A DNA stretch of 64,000 nt from JBCBSZ01 sp039185015 (GCA_039185015.1 JBCDAU010000007.1:62001-126000); one strand, 5' to 3'; positions 24,037 through 35,163 are shown, counted from the first letter of the stretch. Notes: generated from the letters alone by a model not told the origin. Numbers and translations: made by a program.

Positions 24037-26601
24037 TCACTCCTCCGGTTCGATCACCCCGGCGAGCTCGAGGATCTTCGACGGTGGGAGGTACTGGTCG
24101 CGCACCTCGGCGCCGAGCGACGCGAGCGCGTCCTCGACCGCATTGGTGAGTGCCGCAGGTGACCCGATCATGCCGCCCTCGCCGACGCCCCGGAAGTCGT
24201 TCTCGCCCGGCGTGAGCGTCTCGAGGTGGTCGATCTCGATGTGGGGGATCTCGGTGCTGGTCGGCACGAGGTAGTCGAGGTAGGTCGTGGCGATCATGTT
24301 GCCGTCGCCGTCGTAGGCGGCGTGCTCGTAGAACACGGCGCCGATGCCCTGGGCGACACCGCCGCGCACCTGTCCGTCGACGATCGCCGGGTTGATGATC
24401 GGCCCGCAGTCCTCGACCACGAGGTAGCGGGGGATCGCGACCTGTCCGGTGGCGAGGTCGACGTCGACGACGGCGACGTGGGTGGCGCAGGACCAGCCGC
24501 CGTCGCCCTTGCCGGCGTACGACTCGACCGCCTCGAACACGGCGCCGTCCTCGATGCCCTGGTCGGCGGCCGCCGCACCGGCGACCTCGGCGTAGCTGAG
24601 GCCGCGGCTGGGCACCCCGGCGACGTGGATGACGCCGCCGGTGATGGTGACGTCAGCCGGGTCCGCCTCCAGCATCGTCGCCGCCTGCGAGACGACCTGC
24701 TCCCGCAGCGAGCGGCTGGTCTTGCGGATCGCTCCGCCGCCGATCGGCCCGCCCCGGCTGCCGCCGGTGCCGAGGAAGCTGAAGCGGGTGGTGTCGGTGT
24801 TGCCCCACACGACCCGGATGTCGCCGATGTCGACGCCGAACTCGTCGGCGGCCACTTGGGCGTAGGTCGTCTCGTGGCTCTGCCCGTGCGGCGACTGCGA
24901 GGTGAAGACGGTGATGGTGCCGTCGGCGTCGACCGTCGCCTTCGCCTCCTCCTGAGCGAAGAGATCGGAGCCGGGGGAGAGCGCCTCGAAGAAGTCCGGC
25001 GGTCCGGGTGCCGCCTCGTGGTAGCAGGCGATCCCCACGCCGAGCTTGCGGCCGGCGGCGTCGGCCTCGGCCCGCCACTGGGCGATCTGGTCGTGATCGA
25101 GCAGCTCGAGCGCCCGCACCAGGGTTGCCCTCGTGGACGCCGTCTCGTCGAGGGTCGGGCCGGTGACCATGCGGGTCGGGAAGTCCTCGGCACCCATCAT
25201 GTTCTGCTGCCGGAGCTCGACGGGAGTCATCCCGAGCTCGCGGGCGACCACGTCGAGCATGCGCTCTCGTACCCAGGTCTCGTTCGCCCACGGACCGCGG
25301 TACGGGATGTGCTTGCCCTTGTTGGTGGCGATGATGCGCGACCGCATCTCGTAGGCCTCCCACCGGTACATGCCGGGGAAGTACACCTTCTGCATCGACT
25401 TGGTGATGCCCGCGCCGACCGGGAAGCCGGGGTAGGCGCCATGGTCGATGTCGGCCTCGACGCGCATGCCCCGCAGCGTGCCGTCGTCGTCGACGGCCAT
25501 CGAGATCGTGAACTCCTCCTCCCGGGCCTGCCCACCGTCGAGCAGGTTCTCGACCCGGTCCTCGATCCACTGGATCGTCCGCCCGAGCGCCTTGGCCGCC
25601 GCGACGACGGCGATCTCCTCGCGTGGTGTCGAGCCCTTCGAGCCGAACCCGCCGCCGATGTCCTGGCAGACCACGGTCGGGAAGTCCTCGGAGGAGAGCA
25701 CGCCGAGCGCCATGCCCGGGAGGTGCTTCAGCAGCGAGCGGTCGCGGCGCAGCTGCGAGACCATGCCCCGGTTGTCCTGGCTCTGGAGCGACTCCTGGTT
25801 GTCGCCGAAGAACGACCCGGCTCCGGATCGAAAGGCATCGAGCCGCTCGCGCATGCCCCGCAGGGCCTGCCCGGACTCGCGTGCGGTCTGCTTGGTGGTG
25901 AGCGCCGCGGCGGCCCACTTGAGGAAGTGCGGCGCCTGCGTCGCGCTCGTGATGGTGAGGTGACCGGTGTCCGCATCGACCTCGACGACGGTCCCGCGGG
26001 TCTCCATCGGCTGGTTCGCCTGCCGCTGGCACCGAAAGGTCTCGGTGATGACGCGGTCGGCGCGGGCGAAGACCTGGTCGACCTCGCCGTAGGTGTCGAC
26101 CGCCTCCAGCAGGACGTTGCCGTTGGCCTTCTCCCACAGCTGGGGCGTGTGCGACTGCATCGCCGTGGCCATGTCGGGCACGGCGGGCAGGTCGTCGTAG
26201 TCGACCACGACGAGTTCGGCGCCGTCTTCGGCCAGCGCCCGCGACTCGGCGACGACCAGCGCCACCGGATCACCGACGTGCCGGACCCGCTCGTCGCTCA
26301 TCGCCCAGAACAGCGGCGTGTACATACCCGGCAGCATCAGCATCGGGACGAACGGGTTGGTGCGCTCGACGATGTCCGCGCCGGTGAAGACGGCGACGAC
26401 GCCATCGAGCGCCTCCGCCTCCGACGTGTCGATCGAGACGATCCGGCCGTGAGCGATCGGCGACCGGACGAAGGCGGCGTGGAGGCCACCCTCCGGTCGG
26501 ACGTCGGCCACGTAGCGCCCGGCGCCGATGAGCAGCCGCTCGTCCTCGACCCGCTTGACCGACTGCCCGACGAAGCCGAGCCCCGAGGTCTGCACCGCCA
26601 T
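24037..26601 (-). CDS. Xanthine dehydrogenase-family molybdopterin-binding large subunit
   Basis: 854 aa. N-terminal GFVGQSVKRVEDERLLIGAGRYVADV, central VCQDIGGGFGSKG and C-terminal RGVGEGGMIGSPAALTNAVEDAL (active-site Glu ~807) place it in the CoxL/XdhB family. The active-site loop reads PYRGPW at residues 433-438, unlike CO dehydrogenase form I (AYxCSFR) or form II (AYRGAGR), so CO oxidation is unlikely; it probably hydroxylates an aldehyde or N-heterocycle. Last gene of a four-gene operon; the ATG overlaps the small-subunit stop by 1 bp (TGATG). Confidence 0.92.
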   Translation of the reverse strand: MAVQTSGLGFVGQSVKRVEDERLLIGAGRYVADVRPEGGLHAAFVRSPIAHGRIVSIDTSEAEALDGVVAVFTGADIVERTNPFVPMLMLPGMYTPLFWAMSDERVRHVGDPVALVVAESRALAEDGAELVVVDYDDLPAVPDMATAMQSHTPQLWEKANGNVLLEAVDTYGEVDQVFARADRVITETFRCQRQANQPMETRGTVVEVDADTGHLTITSATQAPHFLKWAAAALTTKQTARESGQALRGMRERLDAFRSGAGSFFGDNQESLQSQDNRGMVSQLRRDRSLLKHLPGMALGVLSSEDFPTVVCQDIGGGFGSKGSTPREEIAVVAAAKALGRTIQWIEDRVENLLDGGQAREEEFTISMAVDDDGTLRGMRVEADIDHGAYPGFPVGAGITKSMQKVYFPGMYRWEAYEMRSRIIATNKGKHIPYRGPWANETWVRERMLDVVARELGMTPVELRQQNMMGAEDFPTRMVTGPTLDETASTRATLVRALELLDHDQIAQWRAEADAAGRKLGVGIACYHEAAPGPPDFFEALSPGSDLFAQEEAKATVDADGTITVFTSQSPHGQSHETTYAQVAADEFGVDIGDIRVVWGNTDTTRFSFLGTGGSRGGPIGGGAIRKTSRSLREQVVSQAATMLEADPADVTITGGVIHVAGVPSRGLSYAEVAGAAAADQGIEDGAVFEAVESYAGKGDGGWSCATHVAVVDVDLATGQVAIPRYLVVEDCGPIINPAIVDGQVRGGVAQGIGAVFYEHAAYDGDGNMIATTYLDYLVPTSTEIPHIEIDHLETLTPGENDFRGVGEGGMIGSPAALTNAVEDALASLGAEVRDQYLPPSKILELAGVIEPEE

Positions 26602-27098
26602 CAGCCCTCCCCTCGCAGGATCGCCGCAGCGCGCTCGACGCCACGGACGATCGACTCGTAGCCCGTGCAGCGGCACAGGTTGCCGCTGAGCTCCTCTCGG
26701 ATCTGCTCGACGGTCGGGTTCGGCTCCCGATCGAGCAGCGCCACGGCGCTCATCATGAACCCGGGCGAGCAGAAGGCGCACTGGAACGACATCGCCTCGT
26801 ACATCGCCCGCTGGACGGGGTGCATCTCGTCGCCGTCGGCCAGGCCCTCGATCGTGGTGATCTCGTGGGTGGTGGCGGAGACGGCGAGCATGAGGCACGA
26901 CCGGGCCGGCTCGCCGTCGACGAGGACGGTGCAGGCGCCGCAGACGCCGTGCTCGCAGCCGAGGTGGGTGCCGGTCAGCCCGGCGCCTTCGCGAAGGGCG
27001 TCGGCGAGGTCGGTACGGGCCTCGACGCTGATGGTCCGGGGTTCGCCGTTGACCCGGAGCGTCACCTCGGTCTCGGTGCCGATCGGGACGGTCGTCAT
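26601..27098 (-). CDS. 2Fe-2S small subunit of the Mo-hydroxylase
   Basis: 165 aa. Plant-ferredoxin-type cluster LGCEHGVCGACTVLVDG and second cluster motifs FQCAFCSPGFMM and NLCRCTGYESIV, as in CoxS/XdhC. Electrons pass from the Mo site through these clusters to FAD. Start ATG 27098 overlaps the FAD-subunit stop (ATGA). A longer frame upstream lies wholly under the FAD-subunit gene and is not real. Confidence 0.93.
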   Translation of the reverse strand: MTTVPIGTETEVTLRVNGEPRTISVEARTDLADALREGAGLTGTHLGCEHGVCGACTVLVDGEPARSCLMLAVSATTHEITTIEGLADGDEMHPVQRAMYEAMSFQCAFCSPGFMMSAVALLDREPNPTVEQIREELSGNLCRCTGYESIVRGVERAAAILRGEG

Positions 27099-27970
27099 GC
27101 GGTCACTCCGATGCGGGAGGTCGCCTCGGCGAGCCCCTGGTTGGTCAGGACGCCGGCGATGTGGCGTCGGTAGGCGGCGCTTGCGTGGAGGTCGGACCCG
27201 GCGTCGAGCGTCGTGCTCACGATGCGACCGGCTTCGGCGAAGAGCGCTTCGCTCGGAGCCTGGCCGCGGAGCGAGTCCTCGGCCGCCGTCACGCGGACCG
27301 GTGTGCCGCCGACCCCGAGGAAGACGAGCGCTGCGTCGTCGATGATCCCGTCGAGCACATCGACCCGGCAGGCGAGGCCGACGAGCGCGTAGTCGCCGTG
27401 GCGGCGGGCGATCTCGACGACGGCCCCGCCGGAGGTCGGCGCCCAGGCGGGGAAGCGGACCTCGGCGAGCAGCTCGTCGTCGCGGAGGCCGGTGCCGAGG
27501 TAGCCCTCGAAGAAGGTGGCCGCCGGAAGCTCCCGAGTGCCCGCTGCCGAGCGGGCGACGAGCGTCGCGTCGGTGGCGACGCACACCGCCGGCATCTCGG
27601 CAGCCGGGTCGCCGTGGGCGATCGAGCCGACGACGGTGCCCCTCGTCCGGATCGGACGGTGACCGACGAGGGGAAGCGCCGCGGCGATCATCGGACCGTG
27701 CTCGGCTACTGCGGGATGGTGCTCGGCGTTGGCATGGCGCACGAGGGCGCCGATGCGCAGTCCGTCGGGGCCGGCGGCGATGAAGTCGAGGTCGGCGTCG
27801 AGGCCGTTGATGTCGACGAGGTGGGTGGGCCGGGCGAGACGGAGCCCCATCATCGGCAGGAGGCTCTGGCCGCCGGCGAGGATCTTCGCCTCGTCGCCGT
27901 GCTCGGCGAGCAGCGCGAGCGCCCCGTCGACGGTCGACGGGCGGTGGTAGGTGAACCCGGCGCTCTTCAC
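27095..27970 (-). CDS. FAD-binding subunit of the Mo-hydroxylase
   Basis: 291 aa. FAD-binding ILAGGQSLLPMMGLRLARPTHLVDI (AGGxS/T) and RTRGTVVGSIAHGDPAAEMPA (TxGG/S-type) are CoxM signatures. It overlaps the downstream 2Fe-2S gene by 4 bp, and its own GTG 27970 overlaps the upstream SRPBCC stop (GTGA). Confidence 0.92.
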   Translation of the reverse strand: MKSAGFTYHRPSTVDGALALLAEHGDEAKILAGGQSLLPMMGLRLARPTHLVDINGLDADLDFIAAGPDGLRIGALVRHANAEHHPAVAEHGPMIAAALPLVGHRPIRTRGTVVGSIAHGDPAAEMPAVCVATDATLVARSAAGTRELPAATFFEGYLGTGLRDDELLAEVRFPAWAPTSGGAVVEIARRHGDYALVGLACRVDVLDGIIDDAALVFLGVGGTPVRVTAAEDSLRGQAPSEALFAEAGRIVSTTLDAGSDLHASAAYRRHIAGVLTNQGLAEATSRIGVTA

Positions 27971-28482
27971 GAGTCCGCCTCGGCATATCGGTGGCCGTTG
28001 GTGGCGAGCCAGTCGGCGAACGCCCTGGGCATCCGGGAGACGATCGGTGTGAGGAGCCGCTGCGTCACCGGCGTCGCGACGGCGGCACGTCCCGCCAGCT
28101 CGATCGCGTAGCGAGCAACGGCCTGGCACTCGGCACCGCGCGGCTCGAGCGTCCACTCCTCGGCCATCGCACCGATGGTGGGGACCGTTCCGCGCTCCAT
28201 CACGAACACCATCCGCCGGCCCGGCTCCCACGCCACGAAGCGCTCCTCGAGCACGCCGGCCCCCACGCCGGCCGAACGGGTGGACCCGACGCCGTGGGGA
28301 GGCTCGCTCGTCCAGGCAAACTCCTTCGCGCCGGGGATCCACTCGGCCCAGGACGGGGCGTCGGCGAGCGCTCGCCAGGCCGTGTCGGCGTCGACCGGCA
28401 GCGCGCTCCGCACCGCCACACGGATCGGTGCGTCGTCGAGGAACTCCCGCCCGACGCTGCGATACGTCCTCTCGCGTGGCAC
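27967..28482 (-). CDS. SRPBCC protein heading the Mo-hydroxylase operon (CoxG-like position)
   Basis: 171 aa helix-grip-fold protein (IRVAVRSALPVDADTAWRALADAPSWAEWIPGAKEF). CoxG proteins in such clusters anchor the enzyme or carry quinone/substrate; here the SRPBCC gene is translationally coupled upstream of the FAD subunit. GTG 28482 has GGGAGG 7 nt upstream, a strong site that fits its place at the head of the operon. Exact role unproven. Confidence 0.8.
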   Translation of the reverse strand: MPRERTYRSVGREFLDDAPIRVAVRSALPVDADTAWRALADAPSWAEWIPGAKEFAWTSEPPHGVGSTRSAGVGAGVLEERFVAWEPGRRMVFVMERGTVPTIGAMAEEWTLEPRGAECQAVARYAIELAGRAAVATPVTQRLLTPIVSRMPRAFADWLATNGHRYAEADS

Positions 28483-28549
28483 GACTGACCTCCCCCTCGT
28501 CGGCGGGCGAGACGCTAGTCAACGACCGGGGCCGTCGACGGGGCGCTGC

Positions 28550-30028
28550 TCAGATCGTCCCTGCGGTGAACCCCCGTCGGACGTCCTCGGCACGGGCGCG
28601 CACCTCGTCGAGATCGCTCAGGCGGCGCATGTTCGCCAGCGGCCGGGAGAGGCGGTGGTTTCCGCCGAGGCGCTCCTCGTGACGGGCGAGGAAGTCCCAG
28701 TACATCGTCGTGAACGGGCAGGCGTCGTCGCCGACCCGCCGCTTGTGGTCGTAGACGCAGCCCTTGCAGTAGTCGCTCATCCGGTTCACGTACGCACCGC
28801 CGGACACGTACGGCTTGGTGGCCATCCGCCCGCCGTCGGCCCAGAGGCCCATGCCCATCACATTGGGCACCATCACCCACTCGGCACCGTCGACGTAGCG
28901 ATCCCACATCCACCGCATGACCGCCATGGGCTCGATGCCGAGGAGGTTGGTGATGTTCGACAGGATCATGAGGCGAGGGATGTGGTGCACCCAGGCTCGC
29001 TGCTCCAGCCCGTCGAGTACGTCACTGAGGCAGCTCATCTGCGTGCCGGCCTCGCCGGTGAACGCGGGCGGGAGCGGCTCATGGTGTTCGAGGACATTCG
29101 CATCGGCGTGGTCGGGCCAGAGCCAGTAGAGGCCCCACACGTACTCCCGCCAGCCGATCACCTGGCGGATGAACCCCTCGGCCGAGTTGATCGGGACGTC
29201 GCCCCGTTCGTAGGCCTCCGCCACGGCGTCGCAGACCTCGTCTGGCAAGAGCAGCCCGACGTTCAGATACGGGCTGAGCACGCTGTGGGCGAGGGCCCAG
29301 GAGCGGCTGGTCATCGCGTCCTCGTAGGGGCCGAAGCGGACGAGCTCGTGGTCGATGAAGTGTCGGAGGCGGGCGAGGGCGGCCCGGCGCGACGTCGCCC
29401 AGATGCCGACCGGATCCGCACCGTGGGTCGATGGGAGGGAGGCGAGCACCTCGGCGTCGAGCTCGTCGAGCGTCGACGTCTGCGGCTCGGAGAAGATCGA
29501 CGGATCCTTCGGCGGCGGCTCGCGGTTGTCGTGGTCGTGGTTCCAGGTGCCGCCGACCGGCTCGTCGCCGTCCATCAGATAGCCGGTCGCCTGGCGGCGC
29601 CAGCGGTAGAAGCGCTCCAGCTGCATCGTCGACTGGGTCTCGGCCCACTCGGCGAAGTCGGCGTGGTGGCAGAGGAACTGATCGGAGCGCACCTGCTCCA
29701 CACCCAGCCGCTCGCACATCGCCCGGGCCCGCCGCGAGTTCGGCTCGGTGGCGACCACGTCGTCGGGGGAGCGCTCATCGACGTGCGCTCGGATGCCCTC
29801 GGCGATCGACGGTGAACGGCGCAGGTCGACCTCGAACCCGGCGTCCCCCAGCTCGTCGCCGAAGCGTCTCATCGCCGTGATCACGAGGTGGTTGCGCTGG
29901 ACGTGGCGACCGGAGCGCAGCAGCCCGTCGCTCTCGACCAGCAACACCCGGGTGTCGCTGGGATCGGCGTCGGCGAGCGCACCGATCCGACGGTTCAGCT
30001 GGTCTCCGAAGACGACGACGGTGCGCAC
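28550..30028 (-). CDS. Fe-S bacterial cryptochrome/photolyase (FeS-BCP type)
   Basis: 492 aa. N-terminal VVVFGDQLNRRI is typical of 'photolyase-related' proteins. The four Fe-S cysteines are present: GTQMSCLSDVL, YCKGCVYDH (two) and DDACPF. WREYVWGLYW and FADGGRMATKPY-like segments (GLWADGGRMATKPYVSGG) line the FAD site. This matches PhrB/CryB-type (6-4) photolyases or blue-light cryptochromes that bind FAD and often a lumazine chromophore. It repairs UV lesions or senses blue light. Its upstream hexamer CACACT is weak. Confidence 0.9.
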   Translation of the reverse strand: MRTVVVFGDQLNRRIGALADADPSDTRVLLVESDGLLRSGRHVQRNHLVITAMRRFGDELGDAGFEVDLRRSPSIAEGIRAHVDERSPDDVVATEPNSRRARAMCERLGVEQVRSDQFLCHHADFAEWAETQSTMQLERFYRWRRQATGYLMDGDEPVGGTWNHDHDNREPPPKDPSIFSEPQTSTLDELDAEVLASLPSTHGADPVGIWATSRRAALARLRHFIDHELVRFGPYEDAMTSRSWALAHSVLSPYLNVGLLLPDEVCDAVAEAYERGDVPINSAEGFIRQVIGWREYVWGLYWLWPDHADANVLEHHEPLPPAFTGEAGTQMSCLSDVLDGLEQRAWVHHIPRLMILSNITNLLGIEPMAVMRWMWDRYVDGAEWVMVPNVMGMGLWADGGRMATKPYVSGGAYVNRMSDYCKGCVYDHKRRVGDDACPFTTMYWDFLARHEERLGGNHRLSRPLANMRRLSDLDEVRARAEDVRRGFTAGTI

Positions 30029-30058
30029 CCGCCGAGTGTGGCCCAGCCCGACGGGCGC

Positions 30059-30832
30059 TCAGGAACCAGCGACGTCCCGGTCGTAGCGCCAGCCGCTCTC
30101 GGCGAGCAGGAGCCGATGCCGTGGTCCGGGGCGTTCGAGGTCGGCCGGTGCGGGAGCAGCGGCCGACGGGTCGTCGCGGTAGGCGACGTCGCCGTGCCAG
30201 AGGCACCAGCGTCGGTCGTCGCCCAGCACCAGCTGCGTTGCGAAGCGCTCGCCGGGCGAGGCTGCCGTCGCCGCGTGCACGCTTCCGTGGGCGGCGAGTT
30301 GGAGCAGGGTGACGAAGGTCGGTGGGGCGAGTTGCAGCTCTCCGGCGCGGTGGCGGTCGAGCACCTCGGACGGCGTGATCCAGCGGTGATCGTGGACCTC
30401 GGCACCGTCGATGGTGACATCGTGGCTGTCGAGCTGCGCTGCAGCGGACGCGAGGAAGAACCAGGTGGAGAACCGCCGGTTGGGGGAGTCGTTGTCGGGG
30501 AGCCAATGGCTCCAGAACGAGAGCCCGTCGGGGTCGAGCAGCAGCCCGACCTCCTCCTCGGTCTCCCGGACCGCTGCGGCCCGGGCGGCGGGCAGGGGAT
30601 CGGGGGCCGTGCCGTGGGGGACGTCCTCACGCTCGATCACGCCGCCCGGGAAGGCCCACATCCCGCCGAACGAGCCCACCTCACCGCGCCGGATCATCAG
30701 GACGTCGAGCCCGGAGTCGATCGAGTCGCGCAGGAGGAGCACCGTCGCAGCCGGCTCGGCCGGACGCTCGGCGCCGGGGTGGTCGAAGACGTCGATGACG
30801 CCGCGGGCGGTCGGCGGTCGGCGTCGGTCCAT
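30059..30832 (-). CDS. NUDIX hydrolase
   Basis: 257 aa. The Nudix box is split by an insert: WAFPGGVIE (Gx5E part) is followed some 20 residues later by AVRETEEEVGLLLD (RExxEExGU). Such long boxes occur in NUDT7/19-like CoA or nucleotide pyrophosphatases. VLLLRDSIDSGLDVLMIRRGEVGSFGGMWAFPG is the preceding sheet. TACGGT is 6 nt before the ATG. It sits 30 bp upstream of the photolyase gene on the same strand and may sanitise oxidised nucleotides, but the substrate is not known. Confidence 0.85.
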   Translation of the reverse strand: MDRRRPPTARGVIDVFDHPGAERPAEPAATVLLLRDSIDSGLDVLMIRRGEVGSFGGMWAFPGGVIEREDVPHGTAPDPLPAARAAAVRETEEEVGLLLDPDGLSFWSHWLPDNDSPNRRFSTWFFLASAAAQLDSHDVTIDGAEVHDHRWITPSEVLDRHRAGELQLAPPTFVTLLQLAAHGSVHAATAASPGERFATQLVLGDDRRWCLWHGDVAYRDDPSAAAPAPADLERPGPRHRLLLAESGWRYDRDVAGS

Positions 30833-30859
30833 GGCCGCACCGTAGGCGGGCTCGGCGGG

Positions 30860-32482
30860 TCACCTCACGACGACGAGCTCGTGAGCTGCCCGTGAGGCGG
30901 CGAGGTAGAGCTCGCGGGGCGTCATGCCATCGGCCTCGACCACCACGGCGTCGTACTCCACGCCTTTGTGCTCCCAGATGTCAGCATCGCTGCGGATCTC
31001 GGCGACGGTGTCCCATCGGTCGCGCAGGTCCTCGAGCAGCGCCCTGGCGTCGGCGACCTCCCGGACCGCACGCCCGGTCGGGCGCACGCCGAGCATCTCG
31101 ACCGCGCCGAGCTCGGGGTGGGCGGCGGCGAGCTCGTTGAGCCACTCGACGATCTCGGCCGACTGCCGGTACGCCGTCGTCATCTCGGCGACGTCGGTCC
31201 CGAGCTCCTTCGCTGCGGCCGAGAGGCCGAGGCCACCGAAGCGGGAGCGCTGGGCGTCGTCGCCGACGAGGGTCAGTCCCGGCGCCCGTCGTCGCATCGC
31301 CCGGAGCTGGAGCTCGGTGAGGTCCTGCGCCTCGTCGACGATCGCGTGGGAATAGCGGGCGGGCACTCCCTCGATGCGGCTGCGGACCTCGTCGGTCACG
31401 CCGCCGTCGGCCTTGACGGCCATCCAGTCCCGGATCAGGCCCGGGGACGCGCCGAACGACTCGAGCAGCCCGGGGTCCCGGAGGCGGCGGAGCGCCTGGT
31501 TGGTCGTCAGCTGGGGCACGGCATCGGCGACGGCCTTGGAGACGTCAACGCGCTCGAGCCGCTTCGCCGTGGCGAGGCGGTCGACGATCAGCTTGCGGCG
31601 CTCTCGCCAGGGCAGCGCACCGGCCCCGACCTTGCCGGCGACGTCGGCGATCAGCTCGGCGGGGATGCGTCGCCCGCGGACGGTCACGTCGTCCGGCTGC
31701 ACGATCCCCTCCATGAGGAGGTCGACGATCTCGGGCCACTCGGGATGACCACCGGCGTCGGTGTCCGGACCGAGCAACTCAGCGAAGGTGGTCTGGCGGA
31801 TGCGCCGCTCGCCGAGGGTCGGGAGCACGCTGGCGACGTAGCGGAGGAACCGGTCGGACGGGCCGACGACCAGGATCCGGTCCGAGGTGATCCGGCGATC
31901 GTTGTAGACGAGCCACGCCGCCCGGTGCAGCGCCACGACCGTCTTGCCGGTGCCGGGGCCGCCCCGCAGCACGAGTCGGTCGTCGGGGGACAGGCGGACG
32001 AGCTCGTCCTGCTCGCTCTGGAGCGTGGCCACGGCGGCCCGCATCTGCTCGCCCTTGCCCTTCGACAGCTCGGCCAGCAGCGGCGACGAGCCGCGGCTCT
32101 CTCCGGTGAGGAGGTCCTCGATCAGCAGGTCGTCGATGCAGCCGACGTACGAGACCCGCTGGACCAGCCCGTACCGGTCGTCTGCCGCCGCCTGGTAGAA
32201 GCCGCGGGCGAAGGGGGCCCGCCAGTCGACCACGAGCTGGTCGCCGTCGCGATCGATGCCGTAGAGGCCGATCCGCCAGGGCCGGTCGTCGTCGACCCGA
32301 CCGAAGACCACCAGCTCCTGCTGCAGCTGGTCGACGGTGTCGGCCACGATCGACTCGATGTACTCCTGCGACAGGGCGTCGGCGCCACCCTCGACGCCGG
32401 ACAGTCGCACGAACCGATCGAGCCGGTCGGTCACGGCGTCGCGCGCTTCGTCGAGCGCGCGTCGTTCCCCGTCGAGCGTCAC
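30860..32482 (-). CDS. HelD-like UvrD-superfamily ATPase (RNA polymerase recycling factor type)
   Basis: About 540 aa. Walker A GGPGTGKTVVALHRAAWLVY, Walker B HAIVDEAQDLTELQLRAMRRR, LVGDDAQRSRF, and the C-terminal VVVVEADGMTPRELYLAASRAAHELVVVR identify the HelD/HelR family, which binds stalled RNA polymerase and frees it, sometimes giving rifamycin tolerance. Shorter than most HelD proteins (~700 aa), with a short N-terminal coiled-coil. The start is uncertain: GTG 32482 (GGGG upstream), GTG 32491 or TTG 32527; the frame runs on to 32599, overlapping merR. Confidence 0.82.
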   Translation of the reverse strand: MTLDGERRALDEARDAVTDRLDRFVRLSGVEGGADALSQEYIESIVADTVDQLQQELVVFGRVDDDRPWRIGLYGIDRDGDQLVVDWRAPFARGFYQAAADDRYGLVQRVSYVGCIDDLLIEDLLTGESRGSSPLLAELSKGKGEQMRAAVATLQSEQDELVRLSPDDRLVLRGGPGTGKTVVALHRAAWLVYNDRRITSDRILVVGPSDRFLRYVASVLPTLGERRIRQTTFAELLGPDTDAGGHPEWPEIVDLLMEGIVQPDDVTVRGRRIPAELIADVAGKVGAGALPWRERRKLIVDRLATAKRLERVDVSKAVADAVPQLTTNQALRRLRDPGLLESFGASPGLIRDWMAVKADGGVTDEVRSRIEGVPARYSHAIVDEAQDLTELQLRAMRRRAPGLTLVGDDAQRSRFGGLGLSAAAKELGTDVAEMTTAYRQSAEIVEWLNELAAAHPELGAVEMLGVRPTGRAVREVADARALLEDLRDRWDTVAEIRSDADIWEHKGVEYDAVVVEADGMTPRELYLAASRAAHELVVVR

Positions 32483-32539
32483 CGTCCCCACGGGCTCGAC
32501 GATGGCGAGGGCGCCCAGCGCGAGCAAGCGACTTTCGGC

Positions 32540-32577
32540 GACCTTCCAGTCGGATGGAAGGTCGATAGTCTGGAGAC
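32540..32577. promoter_or_regulatory. MerR-type operator and divergent promoter upstream of the merR gene
   Basis: Perfect inverted repeat GACCTTCCA (32540-32548) / TGGAAGGTC (32555-32563). Next comes TCGATAGTCT (32562-32571), which gives TAGTCT forward (6 nt before ATG 32578) and TATCGA in reverse, sharing TA. The dyad ACCTTCC-N8-GGAAGGT is of the CueR/MerR type, so the regulator probably controls itself and perhaps the divergent HelD gene. Confidence 0.75.
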
Positions 32578-32988
32578 ATGCGTATCGGCGAACTGGCATC
32601 GCTCACCTCCGTCACCACCAAGACGGTCCGGTACTACGAGTCGATCGGGCTGCTCCCCGAGCCGGCCCGCACCGAGGCGGGCTACCGCGACTACGGCGAC
32701 GATGCCGTCGACCGGCTGCGCTTCGTGCGCGACGCCCAGGCCACGGGCCTGTCGCTCGCCGAGATCACGTCGGTGCTGGAGCTCAAGGAGGCGGGCCGGG
32801 CGTCCTGTGGCCACACCGCAGCGCTGCTCGACCGTCACCTCGACGAGCTCGACGACCAGATCAACCGCCTCGTGGCCGCCCGCGCCTCGCTGCGGGCGCT
32901 CGCCGATCGCGCCGACGGGCTCGACCCGACGGCGTGCACCGACCCGCATCGCTGCCAGGTGATCGCGCCGACCCCGGCCGAGGCTTGA
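32578..32988 (+). CDS. MerR-family metal-responsive regulator
   Basis: 136 aa. HTH at residues 1-70 (RIGELASLTSVTTKTVRYYESIGLLPEPART), dimer helix 80-115. Metal-site cysteines are C77 (ASCGHT), C120 and C126 (ACTDPHRC). C77 matches the Cys of ZntR/MerR/CadR sensors for divalent ions; Cu+/Ag+/Au+ sensors (CueR) have Ser there. Yet the next gene is a Cu+-type pump and both operators are of the CueR-like ACCTTCC-N8-GGAAGG form. Its TGA stop lies inside the -35 of the pump gene. Confidence 0.88.
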   Translation: MRIGELASLTSVTTKTVRYYESIGLLPEPARTEAGYRDYGDDAVDRLRFVRDAQATGLSLAEITSVLELKEAGRASCGHTAALLDRHLDELDDQINRLVAARASLRALADRADGLDPTACTDPHRCQVIAPTPAEA

Positions 32989-33016
32989 CCTTCCCGTCGG
33001 GGGGAAGGCGTACGGT
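32985..33016 (+). promoter_or_regulatory. MerR-type promoter/operator of the P1B ATPase gene
   Basis: -35 TTGACC (32985-32990), -10 TACGGT (33011-33016), 20-bp spacer containing ACCTTCC-N8-GGAAGGC. The overlong spacer with the dyad inside it is the hallmark of MerR-family activation by DNA untwisting. The merR stop codon TGA is bases 2-4 of the -35. Confidence 0.85.
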
Positions 33017-33023
33017 CGTCGAC

Positions 33024-35159
<2,136 letters not shown>

Positions 35160-35163
35160 GCGT

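Noticed and set aside
24226..26661. 811-aa forward open frame opposite the Mo-hydroxylase large subunit
   Set aside because: GC-driven shadow frame; the reverse strand carries clear family motifs through the whole stretch.
26602..26898. Longer N-terminus for the Mo-hydroxylase large subunit, up to 26898
   Set aside because: It would overlap the 2Fe-2S subunit in another frame; the ATG at 26601 with a 1-bp overlap fits the family N-terminus.
24037..28482. Carbon monoxide dehydrogenase (coxGMSL)
   Set aside because: Gene order fits, but the active-site loop is not AYxCSFR, so CO oxidation is not supported.
30968..32962. 664-aa forward frame over the HelD gene running into merR
   Set aside because: Shadow of HelD in composition, no domain, and it would conflict with the merR frame and promoter.
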